Shown here: positions 10,032-18,699 of the stretch, in pieces | Numbering within the stretch: position 1 is the stretch's first letter | Layout: the number at the start of each line of letters is the position of its first letter | Assembly: GCF_000282055.1 (NCBI RefSeq) | Contig: NZ_AKJZ01000009.1 | Coordinates: 59,318 to 123,317 of the forward strand | Length of the DNA: 64,000 bases | DNA from: Flavobacterium sp. CF136 | GTDB lineage: Bacteria; Bacteroidota; Bacteroidia; Flavobacteriales; Flavobacteriaceae | Reading direction: 5' to 3' | Translations under genes and position numbers: made by a program | Notes under the pieces: model-generated | What the model was told of the DNA's origin: nothing | Seen by the model: only the letters and a program-made list of their open reading frames with translations | Databases searched by the model: none

Positions 10032-10123
10032 TTTTATGAGGTTTAGAGTTTCTGAATTTGAAATGTCTATTTAAGACATATACATTTTATTGATTATATT
10101 TGAATGAAATTAGAAATTAAGTT

Positions 10124-10849
10124 ATGAAAAAAGTATTCTATATATCTTGTTCAGTATTGGTTATTTTATTTTCAAGTTGCCGTGATGAAGTTCAGAAACC
10201 GAAAGTAACTTATGATGCTTCAAATAAAACAGGTGGTATTGTAACGAAAACCGATTCAGCGCAAATAGAGGTTGCAGATTTACCTATTCAGATGGAAGGA
10301 ACCAGCTATCTGATTCATCCGGTTGGAGATTTAAGAGTTTTTGAAAAAGGAACAAAAGCACGCTATGGTTCTTCAAGTGTAAATGATGTGAGTTTTACAA
10401 TTTCAAATTTAGGCGAATATGAAATTACAGGGTATTTGCAGAATCTAAAATTCCAAAAAACAGATTCGGATTCTATTCGACCTTTGGCAGATAAGCCTGT
10501 TCTGATCCTGACAGCAACTTACTTAAAATCACTTGCAGATAAGACTTTAAATCAAATAATGGTTTATACTCTGACTGATTCGGATACGAATAAAGACGGT
10601 AAAATAGATACGGGAGACATTAAAACTTTGTATTTAAGCGATATTAGCGGAGAAAATTTTACTAAAGTTTCGGCTGATCTTCAGGAATTAGTAGATTGGA
10701 ATTTAATTGAGTCTAAAAATCGTTTGTATTTTAGAACTATAGAAGACACCAATCAAAATGGGCAATTCGATAAAAATGATGTCCTGCATTATAATTATAT
10801 TGATTTGGGCGCAAAAAAATGGGAAGTTAAAAATTATAAACCGATATAA
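10124..10849 (+). CDS. Lipoprotein with two EF-hand-like calcium loops
   Basis: This 241-residue protein has a lipoprotein signal peptide with lipobox FSSC (Cys near residue 19). Two acidic loops, DTNKDGKIDTGD and DTNQNGQFDKND, have the DxNxDGxxD spacing of EF-hand/dockerin-type calcium sites. No enzymatic domain is recognised. It probably sits in the envelope. A possible -7 element TATATTTG occurs at 10095-10102 without a good -33. Confidence 0.65.
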   Translation: MKKVFYISCSVLVILFSSCRDEVQKPKVTYDASNKTGGIVTKTDSAQIEVADLPIQMEGTSYLIHPVGDLRVFEKGTKARYGSSSVNDVSFTISNLGEYEITGYLQNLKFQKTDSDSIRPLADKPVLILTATYLKSLADKTLNQIMVYTLTDSDTNKDGKIDTGDIKTLYLSDISGENFTKVSADLQELVDWNLIESKNRLYFRTIEDTNQNGQFDKNDVLHYNYIDLGAKKWEVKNYKPI

Positions 10850-10860
10850 AGTTTAATTTT

Positions 10861-10947
10861 TGTCATTTCGAGGAAGGAGAAATCACATCCAGTATTCGAC
10901 GGTATTATGTTCTTAACTTGTGTGACTTCTCCTTCGTCGAAGTGACA
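10861..10947. repeat. REP-like palindrome
   Basis: A 27-base arm at 10861-10887 and its inverted copy at 10921-10947 match at 24 of 27 positions and enclose a 33-base loop. The sequence (TTTCGAGGAAGGAGAAATCAC type) resembles a repetitive extragenic palindrome widely scattered in Flavobacterium genomes. It lies between convergent genes and may also act as a terminator. Confidence 0.7.
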
Positions 10948-10960
10948 AGATTGGGTAAAA

Positions 10961-11662
10961 CTAAATCAGAATATCACTTTCCAGATCTGATTTTTCTATT
11001 TCAATGCCAAATCCCAGTCGTTCTACCAATTCGATTACCAATTTTTTATACCAATTTTCTGATTTTGGATGAATGTATATTTTTTCAATTAATTGATCAA
11101 TATTGACATTGATTTTTAAACCATCATTTAGTTTTATGGAACTTTGTGAAGTATCTGTAATAATGCGAACCTCCCGCTCGTATTGAAAACTTTTTCTTTT
11201 GAATAAAAAGGGAAAGAACATATCATCAAAGGGAATGTATTCTTTTTTATAATCAATATAGTTTACTTCGCCAATATACTGATCAAAATTATTTTCAGGA
11301 TTTAACGCTTTTTGTAACCTGCCAATTGTCGACTGAATAGCTAATCCTTCGCTGTTCTGAGTGAATATCTGCCACATGGCAAACGATTCATATTCGTTAA
11401 TATGCCAGCTGCTGACAGCTACTTTTTCACGATGTGTTTTGTAATAATTTAAAAAATCAGGATTGTCAATTGCCAGTTTTTTAATTTCTTCAAATGTAGG
11501 TTCGCTAAAAGTACCTTCGTACTGATCTTCAAACTTGTCAGAACGAGACATGAATAATTTTTTGGAAAGCAATAAATCAAGAAATTTAGACAAGTCCAGA
11601 TATTTCCAGACTATTGTATCCGGATCATCAGGCAGTTTTATATTTGGATTGTTAAGATACAT
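10961..11662 (-). CDS. DUF2971 domain-containing protein
   Basis: This 233-residue cytoplasmic protein matches the DUF2971 family. It has an early YKYLD-like segment (WKYLDLSKFLDLLLSKKLF), the region around SSWHINEYESFAMWQIF, and a later KRKSFQYEREVRII block. The family function is unknown; members often occur in accessory or defence-rich regions, though nothing nearby supports that here. It stands alone and ends against a REP palindrome. Confidence 0.8.
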   Translation of the reverse strand: MYLNNPNIKLPDDPDTIVWKYLDLSKFLDLLLSKKLFMSRSDKFEDQYEGTFSEPTFEEIKKLAIDNPDFLNYYKTHREKVAVSSWHINEYESFAMWQIFTQNSEGLAIQSTIGRLQKALNPENNFDQYIGEVNYIDYKKEYIPFDDMFFPFLFKRKSFQYEREVRIITDTSQSSIKLNDGLKINVNIDQLIEKIYIHPKSENWYKKLVIELVERLGFGIEIEKSDLESDILI

Positions 11663-11792
11663 TCTCTGAAAAAATTAAATGATTTATCGTTAATAGTATC
11701 TAAGTTAAAAAATAAACACAGATTAAAGAAATTAAAATCAGTTTTGATAATCCTTTAACCTGTGCAAATTATTTAATTATAGTGATGTAATC

Positions 11793-13622
11793 TTAAGATT
11801 CAAATGATTGCATTGTAACCAGTTTGTTATAAGTTCCGTTATGAGAAATTAATTCATCATGAGTTCCTTGTTCCACAATTTTTCCTTTTTGCATTACGAC
11901 AATCAAATCAGCTTTTTGAATGGTTGAAAGACGGTGTGCAATAACAATCGAAGTCCTGTTCTGCATCATATTTTCAAGGGCAACCTGAACAAATTTTTCA
12001 CTTTCAGTATCCAAAGCTGATGTGGCTTCGTCCAAAATCATAATAGGAGGGTTTTTCAATACGGCACGAGCAATCGATAAACGTTGTTTTTGTCCACCGG
12101 ATAATTTATTTCCGCTGTCACCGATGTTAGTGTAAATTCCTAAAGGCAATTCTTTTACAAATTCAAAAGCATTTGCAATTTTCAAAGCTTCAATAATTTC
12201 TTCATCCGTAGCATCTAATTTCCCTAATGAAATATTTGCTTTTATAGTGTCATTGAATAAAATACTGTCTTGTGTAACCAATCCCATCAAGCCACGAAGG
12301 GATTGTAAGTTCATGTCTTTTATATTTACTCCGTCTATAGAAATCGTTCCGTCGTTCACATCATAAAAACGAGTCAGCAAGTTTGCTATAGTACTTTTTC
12401 CACTTCCGGATTGTCCCACAAGTGCTATAGTCTGCCCTTTTTTAATTTGAAGGGAGAAGTCTTTTAAAACCGTTTCATCTTCATATTTAAAATTGATATT
12501 TTGTACAGTAATATTGTTGTCAAAAGTTGTTTTTTCGATGGCATCAGGTTTAGAAGTAATAGGGTTTTCCTGATCTAAAATCTCTAAAACACGTTCCGCT
12601 GCGGCATTTCCTCTTTTTACTCCGTACGAAGCTTTAGAAATCGCTTTTGCCGGAGTCAGGATGTTATAAGCCAGCCCCATGTAAGCTATAAATGAAGCAC
12701 TTTGTAATGTTTTGTCAATCAAAACCATTTGACCTCCATACCAGAGCAAGATGGCAATTACAGTAATTCCCATAAATTCGCTGGCAGGAGAAGCTAAGTT
12801 CTGACGATTGCCAATGCTGTTTGATAAACTAAAAAAACGTTCTGTGGAATTTTGAAAAACAGTGTTGAAATAATTTTCAGAATTATATCCTTTTACTACT
12901 TTCAATCCTCCAATAGTTTCTTCTATAGTTGATAAAAAAGTACCTTGTTCCTGCTGTGCTTTTGTTGATTGTTTTTTAAGCTGTTTTCCAATTAATGAAA
13001 TAATATATCCTGAAACCGGAATAAAAATAAAAACAAATAAGGTTAGTTTAGCACTAATGATTAGCATGGCAGTTATTGTAAAAATGATGGTTAAAGGTTC
13101 TTTTACAATAAGTTCAAGAATAGCTAAAAATGAGTTTTGTACCTCATTTACATCAGCAGAAATTCTCGAAATAACGTCTCCTTTTCTTTTTTCAGAATAA
13201 AATGCCAAAGGCAATTCCAGTGTTTTCTTATACATTGCATTTCGCATATCCCTTAAAACACCATTTCGTAAAAAAGTAATAAAAAACATAGCTAAATAAT
13301 CGGCCAGGTTTTTTAATAAGAAGATTGAAATTATAATCGCAACCATTATAGATAAAACGTAACCAGGTTCATGTGTTCCTTTTGTCGTTGTAATATAATA
13401 GCTTAAATAGTTTTCGCCATATTCTTGAATTTTCAGAACTCCGTGAAATACCGGTTTGACCGTAATTTGCTTATTTTTATCAAATAATACCTGAAGCATC
13501 GGTATTAAAGCAACAAACGAAAGTGTACTGAAAAGCGCATATAAAACATTAAAAAAGATGTTTAAGAATGCGTATCTTTTATACGGATATATAAAAGGAA
13601 CTATTTTTTTGAAATTACTCAT
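11793..13622 (-). CDS. MsbA-like ABC exporter (fused permease/ATPase)
   Basis: This 609-residue half-transporter has a six-helix transmembrane domain (about 15-330) and a C-terminal nucleotide-binding domain. The latter shows Walker A GQSGSGKST, signature LSGGQKQR and Walker B IMILDEATSALD, plus the switch histidine in IAHRLST. It probably flips lipid A or another lipid across the inner membrane as a homodimer, but a drug or peptide substrate cannot be excluded. Its ATG overlaps (ATGA) the stop codon of the frame-shifted tail of the upstream YhcG-like gene, which suggests translational coupling. Confidence 0.88.
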   Translation of the reverse strand: MSNFKKIVPFIYPYKRYAFLNIFFNVLYALFSTLSFVALIPMLQVLFDKNKQITVKPVFHGVLKIQEYGENYLSYYITTTKGTHEPGYVLSIMVAIIISIFLLKNLADYLAMFFITFLRNGVLRDMRNAMYKKTLELPLAFYSEKRKGDVISRISADVNEVQNSFLAILELIVKEPLTIIFTITAMLIISAKLTLFVFIFIPVSGYIISLIGKQLKKQSTKAQQEQGTFLSTIEETIGGLKVVKGYNSENYFNTVFQNSTERFFSLSNSIGNRQNLASPASEFMGITVIAILLWYGGQMVLIDKTLQSASFIAYMGLAYNILTPAKAISKASYGVKRGNAAAERVLEILDQENPITSKPDAIEKTTFDNNITVQNINFKYEDETVLKDFSLQIKKGQTIALVGQSGSGKSTIANLLTRFYDVNDGTISIDGVNIKDMNLQSLRGLMGLVTQDSILFNDTIKANISLGKLDATDEEIIEALKIANAFEFVKELPLGIYTNIGDSGNKLSGGQKQRLSIARAVLKNPPIMILDEATSALDTESEKFVQVALENMMQNRTSIVIAHRLSTIQKADLIVVMQKGKIVEQGTHDELISHNGTYNKLVTMQSFES

Positions 13623-13736
13623 TTATTATGGATGTTATTTTCTGCTATGGCAATTGCTCTTTCGAGTTTTTCCAGCAATAATTTTTTTTCAGGTAATTGG
13701 GTCAAATATGCTGATACTTTGATTTGGTCATCTATC
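13619..13736 (-). pseudogene. Displaced C-terminal tail of the YhcG-like gene
   Basis: In the frame +1 to the preceding gene this stretch encodes about 38 residues: DDQIKVSAYLTQLPEKK, then a charged amphipathic helix, ending ENNIHNK before the TGA at 13619-13621. This matches the expected C-terminal helix of DUF1016 proteins. The four-base ATGA overlap with the downstream exporter shows it was the original end of the gene. Confidence 0.75.
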
Positions 13737-14657
13737 AAGCATTAAATAATTAATTTGCTCGGGTGATTTTTCACTGCACAAAATTAATCCAATTGGTTTA
13801 TTTTCTCCTTCTTTTTGTTCATTTTTCTCTAACCAACGTAAATATAATTCCATTTGACCTTTATAACCGGCTTTAAATTTTCCTAGTTTTAGGTCGATGG
13901 CAACCAAACGTCTTAGGCCTCTGTGATAAAAAAGTAAGTCAATATAAAAGTCTTCGTCGTCGATAATTATTCTTTTCTGACGGGCAAGAAAAGCAAACTC
14001 GCTTCCCATTTCAGTGATGAAATGTTGTAGTTGGGCTAAAATTGAGTTTTCTAAATCTTTTTCAGAATAACTGTCGTGTAGCCCTAAAAAATCTAAAAAG
14101 TAAGGGTCGCGAAAAGTTAAATCCGGACTAATTTGTTTTTCGGTTTTTAATAATTCCAGATCATTAAGTATGGTCTGTTCAGGTTTTTTGCTGATTGCAG
14201 TTCTTTCAAAAAGCATGCTGTCAATTCGTTCTTGTAAGATTCTGACACTCCAGCGCTCATGAACACTCATCTGAATGTAAAACTCACGTTTTATATTGTT
14301 TTCGATATAAATTAGTACTCTAATATGAGACCAACTCAATTTTGCACACACTGTGTGCAAAATTGTAAAGTCTTCAATTGTGGAGTTTAACTTGATGAAA
14401 CTTTGGAGGTTTCTTTTGTTAAAGCCTATTCCATATTTTTTGGTTAACTCGCTACTTAGCGCAGGAATTATTTTTTTCCCATAATCGGCTCTATCATTTT
14501 TTAGAATTTCATCATTGATGTTTTTTCCAATTTTCCAATATAAGAGCGTCAATTCCTGATTAACCGTTTTGGCAACAAAATGACGAGTCTGATCTATTAA
14601 CCCGATAATCGAATTTAATAGTTCAGGTTTTTCATTGCTGTCAATTTTGTTGCTCAT
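13728..14657 (-). CDS. YhcG-like PDDEXK nuclease (DUF1016), frameshifted near 3' end
   Basis: This 309-residue protein of the DUF1016/YhcG family has an N-terminal DUF1016 helical domain (about 15-165) and a C-terminal PD-(D/E)xK nuclease domain with FYIDLLFYH and VAIDLKLGKFKAGYKG. Translation stops after YLMLDR. The next frame, from about 13735 to 13619, continues with DDQIKVSAYLTQLPEKK and about 25 more residues, the normal family tail, and its TGA overlaps the msbA-like ATG. So one extra base near 13733-13738 breaks the gene. The N-terminus starts 6 bases after pgm, placing it inside an operon. YhcG-like proteins are linked to restriction or phage defence in some species; here the role is unknown. 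Confidence 0.85.
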   Translation of the reverse strand: MSNKIDSNEKPELLNSIIGLIDQTRHFVAKTVNQELTLLYWKIGKNINDEILKNDRADYGKKIIPALSSELTKKYGIGFNKRNLQSFIKLNSTIEDFTILHTVCAKLSWSHIRVLIYIENNIKREFYIQMSVHERWSVRILQERIDSMLFERTAISKKPEQTILNDLELLKTEKQISPDLTFRDPYFLDFLGLHDSYSEKDLENSILAQLQHFITEMGSEFAFLARQKRIIIDDEDFYIDLLFYHRGLRRLVAIDLKLGKFKAGYKGQMELYLRWLEKNEQKEGENKPIGLILCSEKSPEQINYLMLDR

Positions 14658-14663
14658 TTTTTA

Positions 14664-16391
14664 TTACTTCAATTGCATTCCTGCAATAATGTTTTGTATT
14701 TTTTCGTCTAAGAAACTTTCTGCTGCATCAAAATTTTCTACTGAATCCAATTCTGCATTTACGCTGATATAGAATTTAATTTTTGGTTCAGTACCGCTCG
14801 GTCTTGCACAAATTTTAGAACCGTCTTCGGTATAATAAATCAAAACGTTTGATTTTGGCATATCCATTACAGACTCTTCTCCGGTCAATAAATTCAAAGC
14901 AATGGAGGACTGATAATCTTCAACCATAATTACGCGTTGTCCGTTGATTTCTTTCAAAGGATTTTCACGTAAATCAATCATCATCTGATTGATTTCTTCT
15001 AAACCTTCAATTCCTTTTTTGGTTAACGAAACCAAATATTCTTTATAAAAACCATTTTCAACATATAATTGTAAAAGTTCTTTGTAAACACTGCTTCCTG
15101 CAGCTTTTGCCTGTGCAGCAACTTCGCATATTAATAAGGTAGCCGCAACAGCATCTTTATCCCTAACAGCATCACCAACCATAAAGCCGAAACTTTCCTC
15201 ACCCCCTCCAATAAATTGAAGTTCAGGAAAATCTTTAATCATTTTGGCAATCCATTTAAAACCTGTCAAGCCAACTTTGCATTCTACGCCATAGTTTGTC
15301 GCTAATTCCATTATCATTGGAGTCGAAACAATAGTAGAACCAACGAATTGTTTTCCGTTAATTTTACCTGCTTTTTTCCATTGTTTTAATAAAAACGAAG
15401 TCATTAAAACCATGGTTTGATTTCCGTTAAGCAAAATCATCTTGCCTTCGTTGTTTCTAACGGCAACACCTAAACGATCACAATCAGGATCTGTTCCGAC
15501 TACGATATCCGAATTCGTTTTTTCAGCCAAAGCCAAAGCCATCGTCAAAGCTTCCGGCTCCTCTGGATTTGGAGATTTTACCGTTGGGAAATTCCCATCA
15601 GGAATCGCTTGTTCAGGAACGATATGTACATTCGTGTAACCCGCTTGCGATAAAGTATCAGGAACAGATTTTATAGAAGTTCCGTGCAAAGAAGTAAAGA
15701 CAATTTGTAAATTCTCTTTGGCAGCAGCCGGAGTATTAAAGCTCGCATTTTCTATCGATGATTTTACAAAAGCCTTGTCTATTTCGATATCGATATACTG
15801 AATAAGGCTTTCGTTTGCATTAAATTTAATTTTATCGTAATTCAAACTTTCGATCATCTTAATAATAGCCTCATCTTCAGGTGGAACAATCTGTCCTCCG
15901 TCTTCCCAGTATACTTTATATCCGTTATATTCCGGTGGATTGTGAGAAGCTGTAAGTACAATTCCGCATTGGCAGCCTAAATATTTAAGAGCGAATGATA
16001 ATTCAGGAGTTGGTCGCAAATCCGAAAATAAATAAACATGGATTCCGTTTGCCGAGAAAACATCAGCAACAACTTTTGCTAAGGTGTTACTGTTATGACG
16101 ACAATCATAAGCAATTACTACTTTTAAAGGCTGATTTGGAAAAACTTCATGCAGATAATCAGAAAGTCCCTGCGTGTTTTTTCCAAGTGTATATTTATTT
16201 ATTCGGTTGTTTCCAATACCCATAACACCGCGCATTCCCCCAGTACCAAATTCCAGGTTTTTATAAAAACTTTCCTCAAGTTCTTTCGGCGATGTTGTCA
16301 TTAATTCCTTAACGGCAGCTTGTGTTTCTTTATCAAATGTAGGTGTTAACCATTCATTTACGGCATTTAAAATAGGAGTTGCAATATTCAT
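14664..16391 (-). CDS. Phosphoglucomutase/phosphomannomutase
   Basis: This 575-residue alpha-D-phosphohexomutase interconverts hexose 1- and 6-phosphates. The four-domain layout is visible: the phosphoserine loop [13 protein letters not shown] (about 145-160), the metal loop [10 protein letters not shown] (about 300), the sugar-binding GGGEESFGF (about 395) and the phosphate-binding [11 protein letters not shown] near the C-terminus. Length fits the longer PgcA/YhxB-like branch that acts on glucose and mannose phosphates. It heads an operon with the YhcG-like nuclease and the MsbA-like exporter, consistent with supply of sugars for cell-surface glycans. Confidence 0.92.
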   Translation of the reverse strand: MNIATPILNAVNEWLTPTFDKETQAAVKELMTTSPKELEESFYKNLEFGTGGMRGVMGIGNNRINKYTLGKNTQGLSDYLHEVFPNQPLKVVIAYDCRHNSNTLAKVVADVFSANGIHVYLFSDLRPTPELSFALKYLGCQCGIVLTASHNPPEYNGYKVYWEDGGQIVPPEDEAIIKMIESLNYDKIKFNANESLIQYIDIEIDKAFVKSSIENASFNTPAAAKENLQIVFTSLHGTSIKSVPDTLSQAGYTNVHIVPEQAIPDGNFPTVKSPNPEEPEALTMALALAEKTNSDIVVGTDPDCDRLGVAVRNNEGKMILLNGNQTMVLMTSFLLKQWKKAGKINGKQFVGSTIVSTPMIMELATNYGVECKVGLTGFKWIAKMIKDFPELQFIGGGEESFGFMVGDAVRDKDAVAATLLICEVAAQAKAAGSSVYKELLQLYVENGFYKEYLVSLTKKGIEGLEEINQMMIDLRENPLKEINGQRVIMVEDYQSSIALNLLTGEESVMDMPKSNVLIYYTEDGSKICARPSGTEPKIKFYISVNAELDSVENFDAAESFLDEKIQNIIAGMQLK

Positions 16392-16439
16392 AATTATATG
16401 TTTTTACAATTAAAATTTAAAAAATAATTGTGGTATTTA

Positions 16440-16525
16440 GAAGCTTTATCCTGCTGTCCGCTATATCTTTTTTGGCAGAAAAAGTCAAAAAAGGATGCCG
16501 CTTCCATCAGGGCTAGGGCTTTAGT
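16440..16525. repeat. Dispersed intergenic repeat, copy 1
   Basis: The stretch resembles that at 41386-41475. Both carry a GCTAT element, ATCTTTT, an A-rich inverted arm, AAAAGGATGCCG and a CTAGGG/CCCTAA block. The centre can fold into a hairpin (ATCTTTTTT/AAAAAAGGAT). It looks like a scattered non-coding repeat family of Flavobacterium. Confidence 0.5.
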
Positions 16526-16526
16526 A

Positions 16527-17483
16527 TTAAAAATTAACTTCTCGGGACACTTTATAACGTGATTCGTTGTTTTTAGTTCGCAAAATAATTTCCCCAAGAA
16601 AACCTGCCAAAAACAATTGAGTTCCTAAAATCATGGTTGTTAAAGCAATAAAAAACCAAGGATTGCTGGTAATTAAACTATATTTCATTCCATTATACAT
16701 ATGGTACAATTTTGAAATTCCAATGTAGCCCGCCAATAAAAATCCGATGATAAACATAAAGGAACCAATGGCGCCAAACAAGTGCATAGGCCTTTTCCCA
16801 AATCGTGATAAAAACCAAATGGTAATCAAATCAAGGAATCCGTTGATGAAACGTTCCATTCCAAATTTGGTTTCGCCATATTTTCGGGCTTGGTGTATAA
16901 CGATTTTTTCGCCAATTTTTCCAAATCCGGCATTTTTTGCCAAAACCGGAATGTATCGGTGCATTTCGCCAGAAACTTCTATGTTTTTTACAACTGCATT
17001 TTTATAGGCTTTTAAACCGCAGTTAAAATCATTCAGCTCAACTCCCGAAGTTTTTCTGGCAGCCCAGTTAAATAATTTTGAAGGCAGGTTTTTTGCCACA
17101 ACAGAGTCGTAGCGTTTCTTTTTCCAGCCGGAAACCAAATCAAATTTCTGAGTTGTAATCATTTCGTACAATCCTGGAATTTCATCCGGACTATCCTGCA
17201 AATCGGCATCCATAGTAATAATAACATCACCTTTTGCTTTGGCAAAACCAGCGTGTAAAGCCTGCGATTTTCCAAAGTTTTTCATGAAACGAATCCCTTT
17301 TACATTCGGGTTCTCATTAGAAAAGCTTTCAATAATATTCCAGGAATCATCTGTACTGCCATCATCTACAAAAATGATTTCATAAGAGTAATTGTTAGAT
17401 TGCATCACTTTAATAATCCACGAATAGAGTTCTTTTAGTGATTCCTCTTCATTTAGAAGCGGTATAAGTATAGATAAATTCAT
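16527..17483 (-). CDS. Family 2 glycosyltransferase (DPM1/ArnC-like)
   Basis: This 318-residue membrane glycosyltransferase has an N-terminal GT-A domain with IPLLNEEESL, FVDDGSTDDSW and the metal-binding DADLQDSPDEI. Two C-terminal membrane helices (about 230-255 and 265-295) follow. The layout is that of polyprenyl-phosphate glycosyltransferases such as DPM1, GtrB and ArnC, which transfer a sugar from a nucleotide to a lipid carrier at the inner membrane. It begins 8 bases after the DUF4199 gene and likely shares its transcript. Confidence 0.88.
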   Translation of the reverse strand: MNLSILIPLLNEEESLKELYSWIIKVMQSNNYSYEIIFVDDGSTDDSWNIIESFSNENPNVKGIRFMKNFGKSQALHAGFAKAKGDVIITMDADLQDSPDEIPGLYEMITTQKFDLVSGWKKKRYDSVVAKNLPSKLFNWAARKTSGVELNDFNCGLKAYKNAVVKNIEVSGEMHRYIPVLAKNAGFGKIGEKIVIHQARKYGETKFGMERFINGFLDLITIWFLSRFGKRPMHLFGAIGSFMFIIGFLLAGYIGISKLYHMYNGMKYSLITSNPWFFIALTTMILGTQLFLAGFLGEIILRTKNNESRYKVSREVNF

Positions 17484-17491
17484 TTATATTT

Positions 17492-18022
17492 TTATTCTTG
17501 TATAGTTTTGCTTTTAAAAAATGCGGCGAAAATTAATCCGAAAATTGAGCTGATAACAATCGCAAAAACAGATCCTTTTAATAATTCTATAGTTGAATAC
17601 GGATTGCTTAGTTTCATTTTTTCAATAGTTTCATTAATAACAGAAGCCGGTGTTCCAAATTTCTGCATCATGCTTACCGTATATTTAATCATTAATTCGC
17701 TTAAAGTATCTTTTGCTGCCGGATCAATAACATTAAATAGTATAATATTAAAAGTTGTAGAAATCAAAATTCCGATTACTGCTGCTATAAAGTAAGTTGT
17801 GAAAGCTTCTTTAAAAGGAAAAATACCATTTAATTCTTTTTTCGTTTTAGAAAGTAAAATGATAGAGATTGTCAGACTTATAGCAATACCTATTAATCCC
17901 ATCCACCATGCAGTAAATAAGTTTAAATCAATTGCATATATTGTTGCGGTAATTAATGTCGATGCAATTCCAATCATTACACCATAGGTAATCCCGTTCT
18001 TTTTTATAACTTCATTAATCAT
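17492..18022 (-). CDS. DUF4199 membrane protein
   Basis: This 176-residue integral membrane protein has four hydrophobic helices (about 15-32, 38-57, 72-95 and 150-170). The pattern is typical of DUF4199, a Bacteroidetes family found repeatedly just upstream of a family 2 glycosyltransferase, as here. Function is unknown; a role with the glycosyltransferase at the membrane is inferred from the conserved pairing. A -7-like TATATTTG occurs upstream at 18058-18051 (minus strand) without a clear -33. Confidence 0.82.
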   Translation of the reverse strand: MINEVIKKNGITYGVMIGIASTLITATIYAIDLNLFTAWWMGLIGIAISLTISIILLSKTKKELNGIFPFKEAFTTYFIAAVIGILISTTFNIILFNVIDPAAKDTLSELMIKYTVSMMQKFGTPASVINETIEKMKLSNPYSTIELLKGSVFAIVISSIFGLIFAAFFKSKTIQE

Positions 18023-18126
18023 ATTTTCTATATGTTTTAAAAATAATCCACAAATATAGCAATTCCCAATATATTCGAAGATAAAAAAGCTTTTTGAATT
18101 TAACTAAAAAAAAGTGGGTTAAACAT

Positions 18127-18155
18127 TTGTATATTAAAAAAGAATTGTAAATTTG
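18127..18155 (+). promoter_or_regulatory. Promoter of the L31 gene
   Basis: TTG at 18127-18129 and TAAATTTG at 18148-18155, 18 bases apart, match the Bacteroidetes consensus. The leader to the ATG at 18273 is about 110 bases, long enough for a control element, though no L31-type motif is recognised. Confidence 0.7.
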
Positions 18156-18272
18156 CAGACTCAAAATAATTAAAAGTTTTAAACAAAAAAGAGTATCCTT
18201 TGTTTACACCTTTTTCTAACCATGAAAAAGCTTCAAAATAAAAATGCTCTAAACAATAAATAAAAAGAAAAG

Positions 18273-18527
18273 ATGAAAAAAGGAGTCCACCCGGAAAATT
18301 ACAGATTAGTTGCATTTAAAGACATGTCAAATGATGACGTTTTTATTACTAAATCTACTGCAGATACAAAAGAAACAATTGAAGTTGACGGAGTTGAGTA
18401 TCCAGTTGTAAAAATGGAGATTTCCAGAACATCTCACCCTTTTTATACTGGTAAATCTAAACTTATCGATACTGCAGGACGTATTGACAAGTTCAAAACT
18501 AAATATGCAAAACACGCTAAAAAATAA
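18273..18527 (+). CDS. rpmE2: 50S ribosomal protein L31 type B
   Basis: This 84-residue ribosomal protein begins [11 protein letters not shown] and contains [11 protein letters not shown], the L31 hallmark. It lacks the CxxC zinc cysteines of type A L31 and has the longer type B length, so it is the zinc-independent form. It has its own promoter and terminator. Confidence 0.95.
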   Translation: MKKGVHPENYRLVAFKDMSNDDVFITKSTADTKETIEVDGVEYPVVKMEISRTSHPFYTGKSKLIDTAGRIDKFKTKYAKHAKK

Positions 18528-18546
18528 TAGCTGTTTATACTTATAC

Positions 18547-18575
18547 AAAAGCCTTCCAAACGGAAGGCTTTTTTT
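18547..18575 (+). terminator. Rho-independent terminator
   Basis: A GCCTTCC/GGAAGGC hairpin with loop AAAC is followed by seven Ts, just after the L31 gene. Confidence 0.9.
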
Positions 18576-18699
18576 ATGCTCCATTATTAAAAATCACTTT
18601 GTTTTAGCGTGAAATGCATTTAATGATACAAATAAAATATTTGTAACTTTGAGCTCGATAACCAAATCAAGATTTTAACAAGTACCAAATTTATTATTT

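Noticed and set aside
13725..13740. Programmed +1 frameshift of the prfB type in the YhcG-like gene
   Set aside because: The shift site has AGA TGA C but no CTT slippery codon or upstream Shine-Dalgarno stimulator, so a mutation or sequencing error is more likely.
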